Shown here in pieces: positions 16,385-25,317 of a DNA stretch of 64,000 nt. The position numbers were made by a program, and so were the translations under genes. The stretch spans positions 1 through 64,000 of the forward strand of contig JAGWNK010000003.1 of assembly GCA_028871345.1 (NCBI GenBank), in the 5' to 3' direction. Each line of letters starts with the position of its first letter. Positions within the stretch are counted from its first letter, which is position 1. Below the pieces are notes generated by a model. That model had not been told where the DNA came from and searched no databases. It was given only the letters and a program-made list of their open reading frames with translations. The DNA comes from Alphaproteobacteria bacterium (GTDB lineage: Bacteria; Pseudomonadota; Alphaproteobacteria; Micropepsales; Micropepsaceae).

Positions 16385-17044
16385 CTAGCCGCCCGCTTCA
16401 CGTTCGTTCCAGCGGACCGCCTCGCGCAACAGCTCCGTCGCCGTGGTCAGTTCGAGCTTCTGCTTGATGCGCACGCAATAGGCTTGGACGGTCTTGATGC
16501 TCACATTGAGCATTTCGGCAATCTTCCTGGTTTCCAAGCCTTGGCCGAGGAGGTTGAACACTTCCAGCTCCCGGTCGCTCAGCTGTTCGATGGGCGATTT
16601 CGCCGATTCGCGCGGGCCGAGGACAAATCGCTGGGCCAGGATGGACATCATCTGCTCGCTGATGGCGAGCTTGCCGGCCATGACCTGATGGATGGCTCCG
16701 ACGATGCGCTTGGTGGATTCCCGTTTCATGACATAGCCGCGCGCTCCCGCGCGGATGGTTCGTTCGGCGTAAAGCTTCTCGTCGTGCATCGACAGCGCGA
16801 TCACCGCGACGCGCGGATGGCGCGCTTTCAAGGTCTTGATGAGTTCGAGGCCCGACCCACTCTTGAGCGAAATGTCCACGATGGCCACGTCCGGCTCGTG
16901 CTCCGCGATGTCGCGCAGGGCGCGGGCGCCGTCCTCGGATTCGCCGCAGACATGGAGATTGGGCTGCTGGTTTATGAGATTTGTCAGTCCCTCGCGGACC
17001 AGCGGATGATCGTCGATGAGATAGATGCGATGGCGTTCAGGCAT
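16385..17044 (-). CDS. NarL/LuxR-type response regulator
   Basis: 219 residues. The receiver domain (1-120) has the acidic pair Asp11-Asp12, the phosphoacceptor Asp57 in VAIVDISLKSGSG and the conserved Lys in GYVMKRES. The C-terminal LuxR helix-turn-helix begins QLSDRELEVFNLLGQGLETRKIAEML and ends with a recognition helix SIKTVQAYCVRIKQKL. It binds DNA when phosphorylated by its partner kinase; the kinase gene lies immediately upstream and overlaps it by 8 nt, so the pair is translationally coupled. Target genes are unknown. Confidence 0.93.
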   Translation of the reverse strand: MPERHRIYLIDDHPLVREGLTNLINQQPNLHVCGESEDGARALRDIAEHEPDVAIVDISLKSGSGLELIKTLKARHPRVAVIALSMHDEKLYAERTIRAGARGYVMKRESTKRIVGAIHQVMAGKLAISEQMMSILAQRFVLGPRESAKSPIEQLSDRELEVFNLLGQGLETRKIAEMLNVSIKTVQAYCVRIKQKLELTTATELLREAVRWNEREAGG

Positions 17045-18101
17045 GTTGTTCCGACTTGCAGCGGGACAGAATGCAGAAAACCTCGGTCCCGCCGTTCTGT
17101 CTATGCTGGATCGTCAGTTTGCCGCCGATGACCTGCGCCCGGTCCGCCATGATCTTCAAGCCCATGCCGCCTCCCGCCGGGGGAAGCGGAATGCCGCTCC
17201 CGTCGTCCAGGATCGCCAGCATCAGGCCTTGCGCGACGGATTCCAGTCGGATGACGATCCGGGAGGCCCGGGCGTGGCGCGCAGCGTTATTCACGGCCTC
17301 CTGGGCGATGCGGTACAGCTGCGTCGCCGTGGAGGGATTGTCAACCAGCACTGGCGAATCGCATTCGAAAAGGCAGGGCATGCCGTAGCGGTCCGAGGCG
17401 GTGGCGGCGAATTCGTCCAGGGCCTGCATCAGGCCGTCGGGCTGTGATTCGACGGGATAGAGGCCTTTGGCCACACCCCGCGCCAGGTTAATTCCCTTCT
17501 CGATGAGATCGACGATCTTCTGGGACTCTGCGGCTTCCGGCAGGGCACGGAGGGCCAACTTGTGGTTCAGCACTTGGCCGACCAAGGCCGTTCCGGTGAG
17601 GTGCTGGCACAGTCCGTCATGCAGGTCCTGCCCGATGCGGCGGCGCTCGCGCTCGCTGACTTCGGTCAGTTCGCGCTCCAGCCGCTCGCGCTCCGCGATC
17701 TCCTTGGTGAGGGCGACGGCTCGTTCGTGCACGCGGTGCTCCAGCTCCCTCTGAAGGTCGCGCAAGCGGCACAACACGAAAATGAGGCACGCATAGAAGA
17801 GCAGGCGTATGAAGCCGTTCCACACGAGCACAAGATCGTTGGGGCCCATGCCTTCGATGATGTCGCCGGCGATCCAGGCAGCCGTGCTGAGCGCCGCCAG
17901 GCCATAGGCGAAACGGGCGCTGACATACCAGGCGCCGATGGCGATCGGGATCACATAGATGACGGATAGCGAGACCCAGGCGCCGGTGACGTAATCGATG
18001 TAGCCTTCCGTCAGGACGAGGAACAGGCAGAAAAGCGCGATCTGGCTGCGCGAGCGCGCAGCGCACCACCGTTCGATGCGGCTCCAATTCGGACTCGTCA
18101 T
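17037..18101 (-). CDS. Membrane sensor histidine kinase, HisKA_3 family
   Basis: 354 residues from the ATG of MTSPNWSRIER, chosen for its GAGGGG ribosome binding site; an in-frame ATG 57 bp upstream is weaker. About four membrane-spanning helices fill residues 20-120 and resemble a compact integral sensor with little periplasmic exposure. A coiled linker (LQRELEHRVHERAVAL) leads to the H-box ERERRRIGQDLHDGLCQHL, then the ATP-binding domain with the N-box AQEAVNNAARHA and the G-boxes LDDGSGI and GGMGLKIM. It probably phosphorylates the NarL-type regulator encoded next. Signal unknown. Confidence 0.92.
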   Translation of the reverse strand: MTSPNWSRIERWCAARSRSQIALFCLFLVLTEGYIDYVTGAWVSLSVIYVIPIAIGAWYVSARFAYGLAALSTAAWIAGDIIEGMGPNDLVLVWNGFIRLLFYACLIFVLCRLRDLQRELEHRVHERAVALTKEIAERERLERELTEVSERERRRIGQDLHDGLCQHLTGTALVGQVLNHKLALRALPEAAESQKIVDLIEKGINLARGVAKGLYPVESQPDGLMQALDEFAATASDRYGMPCLFECDSPVLVDNPSTATQLYRIAQEAVNNAARHARASRIVIRLESVAQGLMLAILDDGSGIPLPPAGGGMGLKIMADRAQVIGGKLTIQHRQNGGTEVFCILSRCKSEQHA

Positions 18102-18200
18102 CTGCCCCTCGTCATCGGATATCACTATAGCTTGGACGCAGGGCGCCATGCCACGCACCGTTGCTGTCTACCGCGTCGGATCGATGGTAAAAGCGGTCGC

Positions 18201-18800
18201 ATGCGGTCGCTGCTCGACGTGCTCTACAATTTCCACTGGATCGTGCCCGGCGAGGCGGCGCGATCGGCCCAGCCCTACCTGGGGAGGGTGGAGCCTTTCC
18301 TGCTGCGCCATGACATCAAGGCCGTCATCAATCTGCGCGGCCGCCACCAAAGCTGGGGATGGTGGCTGCACGAGGAGCGCATTTGCCGTCGCAACGCCAT
18401 CGCCCATTTCGATCCGGCGCTGAACTCGCGACGCTTGCCGACGCGGAGGATGTTGGCCGCGCTTCTCGACGCCTTCGACGCGTCGCCGCGCCCCCTGCTG
18501 GTCAAATGTTCCGGCGGGCAGGATCGCACGAGCTACGCGGCCGCGCTTTACGTCGTTCACAGCCGGGGGTGGAGCGCCTTGGAGGAGGCTGGGCGTCAGT
18601 TCGCCGGCTTCCCGTATCTGCATTTCCCGAGGCGACAGCAGCATTGGCTGCGTCGTTTTCTCGAATTTGCCCGCGAGGACGCGGGATCGCTGCCCTTATA
18701 CCGCTGGGCACGCGAACGCTATGACCCGTCCAGCCTGGCGACTTGGCTCGTGGACCGCGGCGAAGGCGACAGCTTCAAGGCCGTGTTCGGCCAAGGCTGA
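18201..18800 (+). CDS. Tyrosine/dual-specificity phosphatase-like protein
   Basis: 199 residues. The start is taken as ATG 18201 (MRSLLDVLYNFHWIVPGEA), which matches the opening seen in bacterial DSP-like proteins; in-frame codons upstream lack family character. The middle has AVINLRGRH and later the P-loop VKCSGGQDRTSYAAALY, a C-x5-R motif (CSGGQDR) that defines protein-tyrosine-type phosphatases. The C-terminus is rich in Arg, Trp and Phe. Substrate may be a phosphoprotein or a phospholipid head group. It is transcribed divergently from the two-component kinase gene with about 100 bp between starts. Confidence 0.78.
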   Translation: MRSLLDVLYNFHWIVPGEAARSAQPYLGRVEPFLLRHDIKAVINLRGRHQSWGWWLHEERICRRNAIAHFDPALNSRRLPTRRMLAALLDAFDASPRPLLVKCSGGQDRTSYAAALYVVHSRGWSALEEAGRQFAGFPYLHFPRRQQHWLRRFLEFAREDAGSLPLYRWARERYDPSSLATWLVDRGEGDSFKAVFGQG

Positions 18801-18907
18801 ACGTACCGGCGCCGCAACACCTAATTCATAATGAGATGCAGGCGAAAGCATCCGCCGTCCCCTTGCCACACTTTGCGGTAATATCCTCTGCAGGCAGGGG
18901 GGATCTC

Positions 18908-19591
18908 ATGGAAAGCAGACGTGTTGTCATGATGTCGCTTGTCAACGCCGCGGCGATCACGTCGCTGGTCCGCGCCCGCGCGGCCGATGCGATGTTTCCG
19001 GGGCCAGTCACCGATGACACGCCGAAGGCCACCGTGATCAAGGGCACGCCGCCGGTCCTCGATTTCGGCGATGGAACCAGAATTCCCTGCGACAAGTCCG
19101 CGTTCCTCACGCTCTGGGAAGGCAGGACATTCTGGCTGACGTTCGGCGCCGGCCGCTCGTCGTATCGGTTGCGGGCGCAGGGCGAGGCGGTCCTTTTCGC
19201 CATGGGCGCCATGAAGGCGCTCTTGATGACTTTGGCTTTCGCTCCGGAGCGCCTCGACCACGTCAATGGCGGGTGGAAGCTCAAGGTGCAGGACCCGAAG
19301 AACTATGTGCTTGGCGACGTGATGCTGCCGGGCAAGCCCTACTGGCCCATCAATGATGCCGACTTCACCGGCTTTGGGGATTCGGACTCTTCGGGTTTGA
19401 GCGGTCCGATGCATGGAAGTGGCGGAATGGGCTCTGGTCCCACCCAGGGCAACGCGGGTGGCGGCCCGTCATCTGGTCCCAGCGTCGCCTCCGATCTTCT
19501 GAAGGTCGACGCCTTCACCAGCTACGTCGTGCTCAAGAAGAAACTGAGCCTCGAGGACGTCCGCCGCCGCGCCCAACTGCTGGTGCAGTAG
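18908..19591 (+). CDS. Hypothetical exported protein
   Basis: 227 residues of unrecognised family. The start ATG follows a GGGGGG tract that serves as ribosome binding site. Residues 1-26 form a signal peptide with Arg-Arg near the front (MESRRVVMMSLVNAAAITSL) ending near ARAADA. A compact domain (30-150) follows, then a Gly/Ser/Pro-rich flexible segment of about 35 residues and a C-terminal helix VVLKKKLSLEDVRRRAQ. The twin Arg could suggest Tat export but the motif is incomplete. It is 49 bp upstream of the GH105 gene, which may share its transcript. Confidence 0.68.
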   Translation: MESRRVVMMSLVNAAAITSLVRARAADAMFPGPVTDDTPKATVIKGTPPVLDFGDGTRIPCDKSAFLTLWEGRTFWLTFGAGRSSYRLRAQGEAVLFAMGAMKALLMTLAFAPERLDHVNGGWKLKVQDPKNYVLGDVMLPGKPYWPINDADFTGFGDSDSSGLSGPMHGSGGMGSGPTQGNAGGGPSSGPSVASDLLKVDAFTSYVVLKKKLSLEDVRRRAQLLVQ

Positions 19592-19640
19592 CCAAGCCGG
19601 CATTCGGGATGTGCCGCGGAATACGGAAGGGAGCCGAGAC

Positions 19641-20786
19641 ATGTCCAGGGGCTTTCTTGCGGTTTTCTTGGCCGTCGCAGTCGTCACGCTGCCCGCCCCG
19701 GCATCGCTCAATTCCAATAGCGTCTTGACCGAAGCCCGCCGCGTCGCCGATTGGCAGCTGGCACAAATCGGCGATGCCGACCAGCTGGCATCGCTGAAGA
19801 ACAACGACCGTTCGTTGCGGGGCTGGGTGATGGGCGCCTTCGATGTCGGACTTTCGGCGCTTGCCGACAAGGATCCGAAATATGCCGAGATCATCTATGC
19901 CCAAGGCCGCAGGCAGGGATGGCAGCTCGGCGGGCGTCAATTCCACGCCGACGATCATGTCATTGCCCAGACCTGGATATGGGCCTACGAGCGCCGGCAC
20001 GATCCGGTGATGATCGCCGCTGTGCGCCGGACCTTCGACGCGGTGATTGCCGCCTCTCCCGATGTCCCGCTCGATTTCGTGTCCGACAGCGAAACTTCTT
20101 GCCAGGTCCGCTGGTGCTGATGCGACGCGCTGTTCATGGGGCCGCCCGCCTGGGCGGAGCTTTCCCGCGCCACCGGCGACGACCGGTATATCGCTTACGC
20201 CGACAAGGAATACTGGGCCACCGCGGCGAAACTGTTCGACGGCCAAGAGAAACTGTTCTACCGCGACTCACGCTTTATCGGGCAGCGCGGGCCCCATGGC
20301 GAGAAGATCTTCTGGGCGCGCGGCAACGGCTGGGTCTACGCTGGCTTGGCGCGCATGATCCGGTTCATCCCGGCGGCCGATCCGCGTCGCGCCCGCTATG
20401 TCGCACTGTTCGAGAAGATGTCGTCGCGCCTCGTTGGACTGCAGAAGCCCGACGGCTACTGGCCGGCGTCCCTGCTCGAGCCGCCCGCAGGCACGTCTCC
20501 TGAAACCAGCGGCACAGGCTTCTTCACCTATGGATTGGCGTGGGGCGTGCAGGCGGGTCTGCTGAAGGACCCCAAATTCCTGCGGACCGCGGTCCGCGGC
20601 TGGCATGCGATGGAAGCGGCTGTCCAGCCCGACGGCAGGCTGGGTTGGGTGCAGCCCATCGGTGCGGCGCCCGAAGACGTGACAAAGGACGACACACAAC
20701 TTTATGGCGTCGGTGCCTTTCTCCTCGCTGCCACGGCAATGGCCGACCTCACCGATGGCGGAGCGCCGAAGGAAACCCGGCCATGA
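19641..20786 (+). pseudogene. GH105/GH88-type unsaturated uronyl hydrolase, interrupted by TGA
   Basis: An otherwise intact 381-codon gene with a GGAAGGGAG ribosome binding site and a signal peptide (MSRGFLAVFLAVAVV). Codon 160 is TGA (20118-20120), inside what reads C-stop-CDALFMGPP; family members carry Trp there (CWCDALFM), so a single TGG to TGA change explains it. The Asp two codons later is in the region of the catalytic Asp of this family. After the stop the frame continues unbroken with family-like sequence (IFWARGNGWVYAGLARM, TSGTGFFTYGLAWGV). GH105 enzymes remove the unsaturated uronic acid from rhamnogalacturonan or related oligosaccharides. Stop overlaps the start of the DUF4861 gene (ATGA). 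Confidence 0.85.
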
Positions 20787-21763
20787 TGCCGCAGCTGGCA
20801 GCGATCTTCCTGTTCTGCTTCCCGGCTGGAGCGGTTGCTGCGCCGCTCACCATCCACAATCCGCAGGCCCTGGCGCGCGCGACAATCCCGGTGAAAAGCG
20901 GCAAAGGTTACCGCAAAGTCTCTTCCGTCGTGTCCGCCGCGCACGTCATTCACGACCCGCTCTTTCCCATCGAAGGGGCAGGTTGGGAGTCCGACCGTAT
21001 TGGCTATCGCGTCGATCTCGACAAGCGCAACGCCGTCGACATTTACGGCAAGAAGCGGCCTGCGGCCGTACTGCACAGGATCGGTCAGGGTAACGGCAGC
21101 TATCACGAAGAGGTGGCTTGGGGCATGGACATCTGGCGTGTTGGCGACAGCTTGGGCGCCGGGGCCTCGGCATGCTGCGCGACAACATGGCGACGCAGGT
21201 CGGCGATATGAAGCGGATGTCCGCAACCATCGCGGATTCCGGACCGGTGATTGCAACCATGCGCATCGTTGCCGACGGCTTCGTGGTCGACCGCCGGGCG
21301 TGCAGCCTTACGGCCTCGTACACCATTGCCGCCGGATCGCGCCTTTTCATGGTTTCGGCTTCGGCCAGTCCGCGCACACCGCTGGTGGCCGGCTTCGGGA
21401 AATATCCGTACGCCACATTTTTCCGGTCTGCGGGCAAATCGGGCTGGGGCTGTATGGCCGACAGGGGGGCGCCAGAGCGAGAACGACAAGGATGTCGTGG
21501 GGGCAGCGTTGTTCTTTCCTCGGTCTGGCATCGCACGCCGCGGCGACGATGGCCGCAGCTACTACATCGTTTTCAAGGACCCGGCGCGGGGGCGCTACGC
21601 CTTTGCGGCCGTCTGGGCGAAGGATTCTGGCGGGATCCGCGACCAGAAGAGCTTTGCGGCGTTCGTTGAGCGCACCGTCCGGCAGTTGAATGCGCCCTGT
21701 CCGTCTCCGCGCGGTAGCGGCGAGCATTATCGGAATTTGATGCTTGGCCGCGCAAGCATCTGA
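20783..21763 (+). pseudogene. DUF4861-family secreted protein, two frameshifts
   Basis: The protein reads through three segments in two frames. Frame A runs from the ATG at 20783 with signal peptide MMPQLAAIFLFCFPAG to about 21160 (GDSLGAG). Sequence then continues in another frame (GLGMLRDNMATQVGD to SGWGCMADRG), and from about 21470 returns to frame A (SENDKDVVGAALFFP to the stop at 21763). The breaks fall in G-runs at 21161-21164 (one G too few) and 21464-21469 (one G too many). Restored length is about 326 residues. DUF4861 proteins commonly accompany GH105 enzymes in pectin-use loci; their activity is not established here. Translationally coupled to the interrupted GH105 gene. Confidence 0.8.
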
Positions 21764-21930
21764 ATCGTATGGGACGCTGACAAGATTGTGACCGCCGGCG
21801 ACATGGAAGTCCGTGGTCGGAGGATCACGCCGCAAGGTATATTTGCCCCAAAGTATATTATGCATCTTAGCTACATGTTAAAAATATCTACCCGACACTG
21901 GCCATTCGCTGAACTGCAACTGGGGCTTCA

Positions 21931-23136
21931 ATGAAAAATATAACCATCGCCTTCGCAGGCATTTTGTCTGCTGCAGCGCTTTGCGCGGCAGCTGTTGCTC
22001 AGCCCACCATGATGACTCGACCGGAAGTCGAAGTTTCTCACAATGTCTTTCACGTCGCGGTCTGCGGCCGCAACGTGCCAGTCGGCGTCGCACGCTGCTT
22101 CGCTCATGTGGTGACCGACCGCTCGGGCCGCATCCTTCCCGGCAAGATCAAGCCGAACGTCGTGCCCGCGGGTTACGGCCCGGCACAGCTGCGCTCGGCT
22201 TATGCGATCACGACCACGGGCAGCTTCTCGACGATCATCGCGATCGTCGATGCCTACGGCTACAACAACGCCGAGAGCGATCTCGCCACCTACCGCGCGC
22301 AGTTCGGACTGCCGCCCTGCACGGTGAGCAACGGCTGCTTCCGCAAGATCAATCAGAACGGCCAGCAAAGCAATTATCCGCGGCAAGACACGGGCTGGGC
22401 GCAGGAGAGCGCGCTCGATCTCGACATGGCGAGCGCCATGTGCCCGAACTGCAGAGTCTATCTGGTCGAAGCCAACTCCGCGTCGCTCTACGATCTGGCG
22501 ACGGCGGAGAACAGGGCGGCTTGGCTCGGCGCACACGTCATCAGCAACAGCTACGGCGGCGACGAGTCGGGGACGCAGAGCTATGAGAGCGCCTACAACC
22601 ACTCGGGCGTAGCGATTACCGCCAGCTCCGGCGACAGCGGCTATGCGGGGGGCGTGGAGTTCCCCGCCTCTTCGCCGCATGTGACGGCGACCGGCGGTAC
22701 CAGCCTGTATCGCGCCAGCAATGCACGCGGCTGGTCCGAGACCGTGTGGTCCGGAGCCGGCTCCGGCTGCTCGAGCGTCTACTACAAGCCGACCTGGCAG
22801 AAGGATCAGTTGTGCGGCATGCGCATGGTCGCCGACGTCTCGGCGGTGGCCGATCCCTCGACCGGCGTGGCGGTCTACGGGCCCGTCACCTACTCGACGT
22901 CCGGCTGGCAGGTCTACGGCGGCACCAGCGTGGCGGCGCCGCTGATCGGCGGCATCTACGCCAACAATGGCGGCTCGGTGACTTACGGCTCCAACCCGTA
23001 CGCCAACCAGACCCATCTGTTTGACGTGACGTCCGGTTCCAACGGCAGCTGCGGCGGCACCTATTTCTGCACCGGCGAGATCGGTTATGACGGGCCTTCG
23101 GGCCTGGGCACGCCCGACGGCATCGGTGCGTTCTGA
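21931..23136 (+). CDS. Sedolisin-like (S53) serine-carboxyl peptidase
   Basis: 401 residues with signal peptide MKNITIAFAGILSAAALC. The sedolisin triad is visible: Glu159 and Asp163 in WAQESALDLDMA (ExxxD) and Ser333 in YGGTSVAAP, with the oxyanion Asp235 in ASSGDSG. The C-terminal region has an Asp-rich turn near RMVADVSAVADPSTG. Such enzymes are acid-active endopeptidases, normally secreted. The usual long N-terminal pro-domain (over 150 residues) is mostly absent; only about 75 residues separate the signal from the catalytic domain. Eight or more cysteines suggest disulfides. A strong terminator follows the stop codon. Confidence 0.88.
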   Translation: MKNITIAFAGILSAAALCAAAVAQPTMMTRPEVEVSHNVFHVAVCGRNVPVGVARCFAHVVTDRSGRILPGKIKPNVVPAGYGPAQLRSAYAITTTGSFSTIIAIVDAYGYNNAESDLATYRAQFGLPPCTVSNGCFRKINQNGQQSNYPRQDTGWAQESALDLDMASAMCPNCRVYLVEANSASLYDLATAENRAAWLGAHVISNSYGGDESGTQSYESAYNHSGVAITASSGDSGYAGGVEFPASSPHVTATGGTSLYRASNARGWSETVWSGAGSGCSSVYYKPTWQKDQLCGMRMVADVSAVADPSTGVAVYGPVTYSTSGWQVYGGTSVAAPLIGGIYANNGGSVTYGSNPYANQTHLFDVTSGSNGSCGGTYFCTGEIGYDGPSGLGTPDGIGAF

Positions 23137-23143
23137 GGGGACG

Positions 23144-23177
23144 CCCGGCCGGAGCCCTGCTCCGGCCGGGGTTTGTT
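23144..23177 (+). terminator. Intrinsic terminator after the S53 peptidase gene
   Basis: CCCGGCCGGAG (23144-23154) and CTCCGGCCGGG (23160-23170) form an 11-bp perfect stem with a 5-nt loop, followed by GTTTGTT. It separates the peptidase from the downstream secretin gene. Confidence 0.75.
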
Positions 23178-23234
23178 AACGGTGTTCTGCTACTGCAGTT
23201 TGCGAGAGGGGCGCCTGCATCAAGGATTGCGAAT

Positions 23235-24785
23235 TTGATCCTGCGTCGTTCGATACCGGCCTCCGGCCCGCGCCAAGCGGGCTTTTTGTATATTTTCCTC
23301 TGCTCGGTCGGATTGCTCGTCGTCGCCCGCGATGCGGCGGCCCAGACCCAGCCGCCGCCCGTGCCTGCGGTGCTCAACAACGTGTCGCTCAGTGAAGACA
23401 AGAGCGAGATTCGCCTGACCTTTTCACCGGTGGCGCCGAAATTCTCGATCGTCAAGAACGACGCGGACTCGACGGCCGTCGGCTTTGCGATGTCGTCGCG
23501 TTCGCCCAGCGCCCTGGTGCCCACCAAGCTGGGCACGGTGCTGCGCTCGCTGACCTTCGAGCAGCAGGGCAGCGTGCTGATCCTGCGGATTCACACGGCC
23601 GCGGCGGAGAAGATCGCTGCCGCCCCGGCGGGTCCCGCCACCATTGCCATCAAGATCGGCACCGGAAGCGACAAGCCCGCCGACAAGGTGGCGGAGCGCG
23701 CCGCATCTCTGCCGGCGGCGCCGTCGCCGAAAGCCGAGGGCGACGATTTCGTCGTCGTGCCGCTCAAATACGCGGACGTCAGCGAAGTGGTGGGTCTTCT
23801 CACCAACGGCGCGACCATCAAGTCGAACGACAATTTCACGCCCAATGAGCCCGACTTCGGCTCGGCCGGCATGGGAGGCACGCAGACCTACGCGCCGCAG
23901 CCGCCTCCGACGCCCGAGACGCAGGGTGAGCCGCTGGGACAATCGGTCGACGACACGATCGCCGTCGACCGCCGTCTCAACGCCATCATCCTGAAAGGCT
24001 CGCCCGAGCAGATCGCGCGCATGAAGGCCAAGATCGCCGAGATCGACGTGCCGGTGAAGAGCGTCCTGCTCGAGACAGTGTTCGTCGAGCTGACGAACAA
24101 TGCCGCCAAGGCGGTGGGCCTCGACTTCAACAATGCATCGGGGCAGATCGGTGTCGCCACGCTGCAGACCGGACAGTTCATTCCTTCTGGTCTGCCGACC
24201 GACAAGCCGCTGAGCAGCGCCGCGCTGCAGGCCGCGATCTATGCCGAGGTCGTCAAGGGCAACGGCCGCATCGTCTCCAAGCCGCGCATCGCCGCGCAGA
24301 GCGGCTCGACCGCCAAGATCATCACGGGCGACGCCCTGCCGATCCTGACCTCGATCGCGCTGTCTGGCGTCAACGGCGTCTCGCAGCAGGTGCAATACGT
24401 CAATGTCGGCGTCACGCTGCAGATCGCGCCGCGCGTCAGCGACGACGGCTTCGTCACCTCGCACGTCTTCTGCGTCGTCTCGAGCGTCACCGGCTATTCG
24501 CAGGGCTACCCGACGATCAGCCAGCGCAAGGCGGAAACCTCGGTCACGGTCCACGACGGCGAGCCGTTCGTTATCGGTGGACTGACGCAGGAAAACGACA
24601 TGGCGAACGACAACAAGGTACCCGTGCTCGGCGATGTGCCGTTGCTCGGCAGGCTGTTCACGACGCACAGGAGCACGGATTCGAAAACCGAGCTCTACAT
24701 CGTCGTCACGCCGCACGTCGTGCACGGCGGCGTGCCGGCGCCGGAAGTTCCCGGCGCTGCGCCGCCGCCGGCAGCGGGGAACTGA
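23235..24785 (+). CDS. Orphan secretin (GspD/PilQ-type domain protein)
   Basis: 516 residues. Residues 1-37 contain a signal peptide (GFLYIFLCSVGLLVVA). An AMIN-like N-terminal domain (about 45-145) is followed by a linker and an N1/STN-like domain (ILKGSPEQIARMKAKIAEID near 255). The secretin core covers about 275-495: VFVELTNNAAKAVGLDF, NGRIVSKPRIAAQSGSTAKI and the closing QENDMANDNKVPVLGDVPLLGRLF with the VPLLG signature. Secretins form outer-membrane rings for type II secretion, type IV pili or Tad. No inner-membrane platform, ATPase or pseudopilin is nearby, so partners are elsewhere or it acts alone. GTG and ATG alternatives at the start were not separable. Confidence 0.85.
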   Translation: MILRRSIPASGPRQAGFLYIFLCSVGLLVVARDAAAQTQPPPVPAVLNNVSLSEDKSEIRLTFSPVAPKFSIVKNDADSTAVGFAMSSRSPSALVPTKLGTVLRSLTFEQQGSVLILRIHTAAAEKIAAAPAGPATIAIKIGTGSDKPADKVAERAASLPAAPSPKAEGDDFVVVPLKYADVSEVVGLLTNGATIKSNDNFTPNEPDFGSAGMGGTQTYAPQPPPTPETQGEPLGQSVDDTIAVDRRLNAIILKGSPEQIARMKAKIAEIDVPVKSVLLETVFVELTNNAAKAVGLDFNNASGQIGVATLQTGQFIPSGLPTDKPLSSAALQAAIYAEVVKGNGRIVSKPRIAAQSGSTAKIITGDALPILTSIALSGVNGVSQQVQYVNVGVTLQIAPRVSDDGFVTSHVFCVVSSVTGYSQGYPTISQRKAETSVTVHDGEPFVIGGLTQENDMANDNKVPVLGDVPLLGRLFTTHRSTDSKTELYIVVTPHVVHGGVPAPEVPGAAPPPAAGN

Positions 24786-24926
24786 GCGCCGCGTCCGGTT
24801 CACGCTGACGGCAACGGCGTCATCCTGAGCGCAGCGTGCATTTTTCGAAATCGTGATCCGTCTGACACGGCGCTGTGATGTGGCGCTGACATCTAGCGTG
24901 CGCAAACTTCGGGATGGAGCCCTCTG

Positions 24927-25283
24927 ATGTCGCGCATAAGCCGCCTTGCTCTCGCCACGCTCGCCGTCTTTGTCGTCGCCACGCCAATGCGGGCCGCAGA
25001 CTGGAATCGCCAGGAAGTGACGGTTTCGTACGCGGATCTGGATCTGTCGCATCCAGCCGGCGCCGCCGCGCTGCTCGAACGCCTGCAAGCCGCCTCGCAG
25101 GCCGTCTGCGGCGGCATGCCCAACATCCGTGATCTTGCCGCCATGGCCCGGTTCAAGGCCTGCCGCAGGCAGGCGATGGACCGCGCCGTGGCTTCGGTCC
25201 CTGCTCCGCTCGTGGCCGAGATTTATGGCCGGCCGGTGCACGAAGCCGGCGAGTCGCCGCGCAACCTCGCCGACAGCAACTAG
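24927..25283 (+). CDS. UrcA-family protein
   Basis: 118 residues with signal peptide MSRISRLALATLAVFVVATPMRA. The mature part shows the UrcA pattern: VSYADLDLSHPAGAAALLERLQAASQAVCG, then a second Cys (FKACRRQAMDRAVASV) expected to pair with the first. UrcA proteins are small periplasmic proteins of unknown role found in Caulobacterales, Sphingomonadales and relatives. It converges with feoB across a short hairpin. Confidence 0.85.
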   Translation: MSRISRLALATLAVFVVATPMRAADWNRQEVTVSYADLDLSHPAGAAALLERLQAASQAVCGGMPNIRDLAAMARFKACRRQAMDRAVASVPAPLVAEIYGRPVHEAGESPRNLADSN

Positions 25284-25293
25284 CGGAGTGGGC

Positions 25294-25315
25294 GCGGGCG
25301 CCTGAAGGCGCCCGC
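25294..25315. terminator. Convergent hairpin between urcA and feoB
   Basis: GCGGGCGCC (25294-25302), loop TGAA and GGCGCCCGC (25307-25315) form a perfect 9-bp stem between two convergent genes. T-tracts on either side are weak, so it is a likely but not classic terminator that could serve both strands. Confidence 0.5.
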
Positions 25316-25317
25316 CG

